From contig BBXU01001877.1 in the NCBI GenBank assembly GCA_001598975.1, positions 1-64,000 of the forward strand: a stretch of DNA of 64,000 nt, read 5' to 3'. How positions within the stretch are numbered: position 1 is the first letter of the stretch; the number at the start of each line of letters is the position of its first letter. The translations under genes and the position numbers were made by a program. The notes under the pieces are model-generated. The model was not told the DNA's origin. It saw only the letters and a program-made list of their open reading frames with translations, and ran no database searches. Source of the DNA: Parachlorella kessleri. Its lineage: Eukaryota > Chlorophyta > Trebouxiophyceae > Chlorellales > Chlorellaceae. This document shows, piece by piece, positions 59,500 to 64,000 of this stretch.

Positions 59500-60624
59500 T
59501 GATGCTCTAAGAGACCAGCCCGTGTGCTAACGAGGTCACTGCCGATCACTATGCAGCTGAGCTAAAGCTTGTGTCCAACGGTTGCAAAGAGGTAGCCATA
59601 TGTGACTGTCAGCAAATGACAACAATGCAGATCACGGGGAGTCGTGCCACCGTGGCCAAGGCGCCTTCCCCTTCAGCTCCTGGCGCATCCACGTCAGCAG
59701 AAAGAGCAAGTTTCTTTCAATGCGTGTGTATGAGGCGTGCCGTTAGGCATTCTTGCAACGTGAGGTGCCCTGAGAACAATGAGTGAACAAAATTTCGCCT
59801 CCAAGGTCAAGGTGATGTGCTAGTCTGTGGAGGTGGTACATCGACATTTCATGGCTCTGTGTCAGCCACGCTGGTGGGTTACTTGCAGCAAAATGGTCGG
59901 GTGGCGGTCCGCTGCTAGTCTAAAGCAGGCAGGTTGTGACGAGCAGGTGATCCCTTACAGGCTGCAATGCAGAACAGGGCCAAATGCCGGTCGGTACACC
60001 CTTCTTACCAAAAAAAGAGAGCACACTTGCATGTCCGGAGGTTGCTTGACTTGCAAGCCATGTGGCAGCTCACTTGCGCTGGCACCTGACTGAGCATGGC
60101 ATCTACGCCTTCCCAGTCAGCAAGGTTGATCAGGAGAAAGGCCCTCCCTACTAAGGGGAACCACACGCTGAATCCCTCAGCCAGCCGCCTGGTCAACCCA
60201 TCACCTCAAGACAGTCCAATAGCCCTCCAACCTCATGCCAGTACACTAATATACCTGTTCAATGATATTGCAGGTACTGCCTCTCCCCCTCAGTGCGTGG
60301 CCATCAGCTGCATGTCACGAGGAGCCCAGGGTGCCAAGTTGTCAAGGCCTTCAACAAGTGGGGCCGGTCCCATGGTGCCTTGGCCTGGCAAGGGCACCTG
60401 CCTGCTGTGCTAAGCTGTTTCTCAACCAGATGAATCAAGCTATGCCACTCTCCAGGATGCACAACTCCCTCACCGTGTTCAAGCCCAGCTGCACAGTGCC
60501 AGCTACGCATACAGAGTCATTATAGCCTAGTTCTACCCAAGCTTGTGACTTGCACAATACATGCATGTAACAGACAAGGTCGGTCCTGCTGTCCTCCTCT
60601 CCCATACCCGCCCCAACGCAGCTG
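59500..60624. other. Region between DUF488 and small membrane protein genes
   Basis: 1.1 kb without a supported gene. It should contain the DUF488 promoter on the left and the 3' UTR of the membrane protein gene on the right. Short open frames here lack codon pattern or recognisable motifs. Confidence 0.5.
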
Positions 60625-61418
60625 TTAGTCTCTCCTCGTCCGACGCCTCCTGGGCTTGCCGGCCCCATTATCATCGGTATTGTCACCATCGCTACCAGAA
60701 CCCTCCTTAGGAGGGCGAACCGCTGCCTGCAACTCCACCCAAAAGCGAGCAATCAGTGCGGCAGGCAAGGTTAGGCACTTGATAGAGGCAAGAAGCACTG
60801 CTATTGCATCCTTATCGCGCGGCTCACAGGTGTCAAGCAAGAGCCGTGCTGGCTTTTCCGATTACCCAGGCCACATTCGATAAGAGGTGTCTTATACCCT
60901 GAAACAACAGGCAGGCAGAGTAGGCCAAGCAACACCCAAACACAAAGCCAGCAGCACCCACCCTAGCGGCCGGTACTCTTAGGGCGGCGCCCGCTCCAGC
61001 TGGCTGAATCTGCCCCGCTTGCATGTCTTTGTGGAGCCACCCAAAGCTGTATGTCAGGCGTGCTGTGAGGATGACCCTGAAAGAAGTGCAGCAACAGGTG
61101 GCTGTCAGCAGGTTCCTCCCGCAGGTTCCTCTAGGAAGCGCTTGCCAGACGCAATCGTACCCAGCAGAGCTTTGCTGTATCGAGCGTACCAGAATACAAG
61201 GAGAAAAGTCAAAACAGACTGCAAGGTGGGGTCGTCCACCCTCTGGTGTGCCTGCGTGATGAGCATGCCCCCGCCAGACAGGCAAGCCAGCCCAAAGACT
61301 ATCCTGTCTTTTCGCGTCTCGAGGAACCTGCAACGAAGAAAAGGGCACCTGGATATGTGTACCTTGACTGGCTGGTGCGAAAGCAGACCTAGCCGTTGCC
61401 CTGGACCTACTTTGCCAT
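60625..61418 (-). CDS. Small predicted membrane protein of unknown function
   Basis: Not recognised. Model exons 61418-61411, 61327-61161, 61062-60962, 60852-60625, 167 residues, phases joining. The first exon is eight bases (Met, Ala and two bases of Lys). Visible features: a hydrophobic segment IVFGLACLSGGGMLIT, a second one VLTFLLVFWYARY, an amphipathic stretch TYSFGWLHKDM, a third hydrophobic segment CLTLPAALIARFWVEL, and a cytosolic-looking tail with an acidic GSDGDNTDDN run followed by PRRRRTRR. The splice between exons 2 and 3 is uncertain: a GC donor nine codons downstream also keeps frame. An alternative last exon beginning GIRHLLSNVAW and stopping at 60833 is possible, but gives a less convincing C-terminus. 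Divergent from the FkbM gene. Confidence 0.55.
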
Positions 61419-61740
61419 GACGCCGCCTGATGGGCTCCAGACAGCTTTGAGCTTGCAGTAAGAACTTCAAATCTGTATTGTGCCCTCTCGTTCCGCTACT
61501 ATCTCTGATCCCTGTACGAGTCCATGACAAAGGCGCGCAGGTGCGGCCGCAGCTCTCACACCAGTCAAGGCATCCCGCCTCCCAAGATGGCCAAAACAAC
61601 GTCTCTTTTAGTGTCTTTGACTTTTGACTTGCCGAATTGCCTTGCGGTCATGACCCTTGTGGGGTAAGCACGCTGTGACCAGTTTGCTGATGAACTTTGT
61701 GAAGCAGCCTGCATTTCCGTAGAGACAAGTTCTAGGGGAG
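61419..61740. promoter_or_regulatory. Divergent promoter region, membrane protein / FkbM methyltransferase
   Basis: 322 bp separate the two start codons. No TATA box stands out on either strand. It must contain both promoters. Confidence 0.45.
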
Positions 61741-62975
61741 ATGAAGCCGGCAACTGTCACTCGGGTCCCCAGAACCTCAGTAGCCCTCCTGCCACCAAGC
61801 AGAACATGCCGGCTTCCCAATGGCCTCCAGTTGCACTATGTTAGCCGTCTGGATGTGGACTTCCTCTGGAAAGAGGTCCGCCAGGACAAAGTGCACCTGC
61901 AGCATGGCGTTCGCGTCGGCGCAGGAGACGTGGTCCTCGATGTTGGGGCGAACATAGGGTTGTTCGCGCAATGCGCCGCAGAGCTAGTGGGCCCTGAGGT
62001 GGGTCCTCTTGCCACCATTTTCGCCCTGGGCACATCTTTTGTTCTTCAAGGCAATGCGACTTCGTCTCTTTCTTTATATCAGAGAAGCATTATGCGGTGA
62101 CTTCTGCAGGTGCAGGGCGTGGTGGTGGCAGCCGAGCCGCTGCCAGCCTCATTCGCCGCCCTCCAGGCCAACGTGCAGAAGCATCGCGACTGGTGCCACT
62201 GCCAGGGTGTGCCATGTGGCACCATAGAAGCTGTGAACACCGGCGTTGCAGATGGCAGGAGCATCATGGCTACGTTCACCCTCTATGAGAGGGCAGCAGG
62301 TGGGCTGACAGCCTTCCTCTGCACCAGCCTGCCCAGCGCCGTGACAGCAGTCTCAGCTTTTCCATGGCCCCACCATGCCCTGTGAGCCAGAGTGTTGTCC
62401 TGGCCTCTTGCATGGCTTTTGCTCCAGCTCATACAACAGCGTACTTGCATTGACAGGTAGTACTGGGAGCCGCAGGGTGGGGCACGATGCACGTCGACGA
62501 GGAGGAGGTGCTTCTTGACATGGGCGTCTTCCTAGAGAACGCCCTGGAGCCCAAAGCGCACATGCCCAGTGCCCTCAGCATGCCCATCAGGCTGCTGGGG
62601 CAGGCCCTGCGCCGGTGGGGTCCTCCGGGGCTGTATGAGGCGGTCTGGCGCCAGGCCGTGCGTCACATGCTGGGTAGGCGGCAGGTAACTGAGTGCCCCC
62701 TGTGCACCGTGTCCGACTTGATAGATGACTACAGCTTGACTAAGGTAGACCTGCTCAAAGTCGATGTGGAGAGGGCGGAGCTGGAGGTGTTGCGCGGGGT
62801 GTCCCAGCGGCACTGGCCTCTCATTAGGCAAGTGGTAGCAGAGGTGCACGACGCCAACCTGGCGCCTGTGCTGTGCCTGCTGAGGGAGCAGGCAGGGTTT
62901 AGTAAGGTGGTCGTCGAGCAGGAGTGGGACCTGCGGGGTACATCATTGCACATGGTGTATTGCCTCCGAGAGTGA
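61741..62975 (+). CDS. FkbM-family methyltransferase
   Basis: SAM-dependent methyltransferase of 315 residues. Exons 61741-61998, 62110-62299, 62476-62975; phases join. Motif I is VVLDVGANIGLFAQCAAEL (about residues 64-82). An acidic strand end follows in VVVAAEPLPASF, then the FkbM signature VDLLKVDVERAELEVLRGV, and the C-terminal QVVAEVHD and VEQEWDLRGTSLHMVYCL strands. FkbM enzymes usually methylate hydroxyl groups on sugars or natural products; the substrate here is unknown. An alternative acceptor 15 bases upstream of exon 3 (at 62461) also keeps frame and would add five residues. The family is mostly bacterial but common in green algae. The catalytic domain is complete; no signal peptide is evident. 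Confidence 0.87.
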
Positions 62976-63081
62976 GGGAACCCCTGCCATGGGCTATGAC
63001 GTGATGCTAAGTCTTGCTTGTCAGCCTTCAGGCTGCCTTCATTTATCATATTATCATGATATTCTTCCTATCATGATATCT

Positions 63082-63092
63082 TTTGGCGGGAA
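63082..63092 (+). promoter_or_regulatory. E2F-type site
   Basis: TTTGGCGGGAA matches the classical E2F/DP binding consensus. It lies 107 bp past the FkbM stop codon, so it more likely belongs to a gene starting to the right of the window than to FkbM. A single site is suggestive only. Confidence 0.4.
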
Positions 63093-63638
63093 CTTTCGTG
63101 ATATATCCTGGAATTTCCTTGGCCCCGTTTGTGGGGGACTCACGGCAGCATGGTCAGACCACGGCTCGCTGCCAGACTAGCCTGGAAGCAGGCATGGATG
63201 CACGGCATGGTGGGGACAGCTCAATGGTAGGGTATGGCCATCATGGACCATTTTCATATACCTCTCTTTCCTCTTCATTTGTTCACTGGATGAAGTGCTA
63301 ATGAGCTTGACAACTTGCTATTGGACAGGTACTGAAGCATCGCTTGGCAGGAATTCTTGTGGCTTTTCAGTAGCTTGTGGCTAACAAGCATACTTGCACA
63401 ATTAGCTTGCTCATATTGCAGACGAGTCTCTCACTGACGGGCTTCCAAGCTGTACCACTGGGGTTAGTTTGGGTTGAGCCATACCAGTGTGCCACTTGTC
63501 AAAGAGTTCTTTGTCCAGTGCGGCTTGTGATATCTGTAAGCAGGCGGGCTGCACGCGCATGTGGTCCTAGTGCCACCTGCACCTTCTGCTTGGAGGAGAA
63601 CTGTCCTAGACTCAGTCCGGCAGCTGTGTACAGAGCCG

Positions 63639-63651
63639 CCCCCCCCCCCCC
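63639..63651. repeat. Poly-C homopolymer run
   Basis: Thirteen consecutive C. Such runs are prone to sequencing and assembly length errors. Confidence 0.9.
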
Positions 63652-64000
63652 TCCTATGCACCCTAGTTAGTGGGGGGTGGGCCTGGCACTTTACAATCGT
63701 GTCTTACAAGTTGTGAGCTTGCACACGGGTGTTGCCCTGGAAGTACTGTGCTTCTGTTCTGCAGCCAATTCAACATACTGCATGCTTTCGTTGGGGGCGA
63801 TCAGTAAGCCCTCCTCAGTTCAACCCGTAAGGCATATTCTGGGTCTACCCCTTCCATTTGCCAGTGCAAAGATGCCAGTGGACAGCTCTCATCAACCCAC
63901 CTTCCCTCGCAGCACCTGACGAGAATCCGAAACCTTGGCATCCCAGCGCCCTGGCCAGCTTGGCGCCAGCTAGATGCGAATGCAGGAGTGACAGGGTTGG

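Larger units (their letters stand above)
62976..64000. other. 3' flank of FkbM gene; possible upstream region of the next gene
   Basis: No gene is supported in the last kilobase. It contains an E2F-like site, two copies of the palindrome TATCATGATA (about 63051 and 63070), and a 13-base C run at 63639-63651. Confidence 0.5.

Noticed and set aside
60833..60905. Alternative last exon GIRHLLSNVAW... of the small membrane protein
   Set aside because: It gives an abrupt C-terminus. The downstream frame offers a longer, well-behaved helix and a charged tail. It could still be an isoform.
1..64000. tRNA, rRNA, CRISPR arrays, intact transposons or viral genes
   Set aside because: I found no GGTTCGAAT-type T-loop in a cloverleaf context, no rRNA signature, no regular direct-repeat array with spacers, and no transposase, integrase, reverse transcriptase or capsid motifs.

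Overview
This is nuclear DNA of a green alga (Chlorophyta). It carries an intron-rich psbR gene, a photosystem II subunit found only in the green lineage. It also carries plant-type chromatin genes, short GT-AG introns (a few GC-AG) in nearly every gene, and TGTAA motifs of the kind green algae use as poly(A) signals downstream of several stop codons. GC content is moderate, so I cannot name the genus; a trebouxiophyte is a guess. All gene models were spliced by hand. Where I give exon coordinates, the exon phases join and the total coding length divides by three, but no transcript data were available.

Layout. (1) 0.1-14.5 kb, + strand: two diverged tandem copies of one gene for a multi-span membrane protein with a C-terminal C3HC4 RING finger. 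The minisatellite spacer that precedes each copy also starts the window, so at least one more copy probably lies to the left. (2) 15.4-18.2 kb, -: rhomboid protease (RHBDD1/plant RBL14 type). It is divergent from (3) 18.8-22.1 kb, +: a class I SAM-dependent methyltransferase. (4) 23.4-25.0 kb, -: psbR. (5) 26.3-41.4 kb, -: a 21-exon gene for a 2,902-residue NCoR/POWERDRESS-like corepressor with three SANT domains. It is head-to-head with (6) 41.8-46.4 kb, +: a complete class I histone deacetylase of HDAC3/HDA9 type. (7) 47.2-50.9 kb, +: a phytanoyl-CoA-dioxygenase-family oxygenase. (8) 52.2-55.1 kb, -: an HEFAH zinc metallopeptidase with an N-terminal VHL-beta-like domain. (9) 55.4-57.6 kb, -: a family 2 glycosyltransferase. 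(10) 58.8-59.5 kb, -: a DUF488 protein. (11) 60.6-61.4 kb, -: a small unknown membrane protein. (12) 61.7-63.0 kb, +: an FkbM methyltransferase. The last kilobase has no recognisable gene but holds an E2F-type site.

Most striking is the divergent pair of a SANT corepressor and a class I deacetylase, start codons 456 bp apart. In Arabidopsis PWR works with HDA9, and in animals NCoR/SMRT works with HDAC3. Here the two apparent partners share one intergenic promoter, which suggests co-regulated expression of a corepressor complex. The other genes look like unrelated housekeeping or metabolic functions. Several (GT2, DUF488, FkbM, PhyH, metallopeptidase) belong to families best known from bacteria but are fully intron-bearing here.
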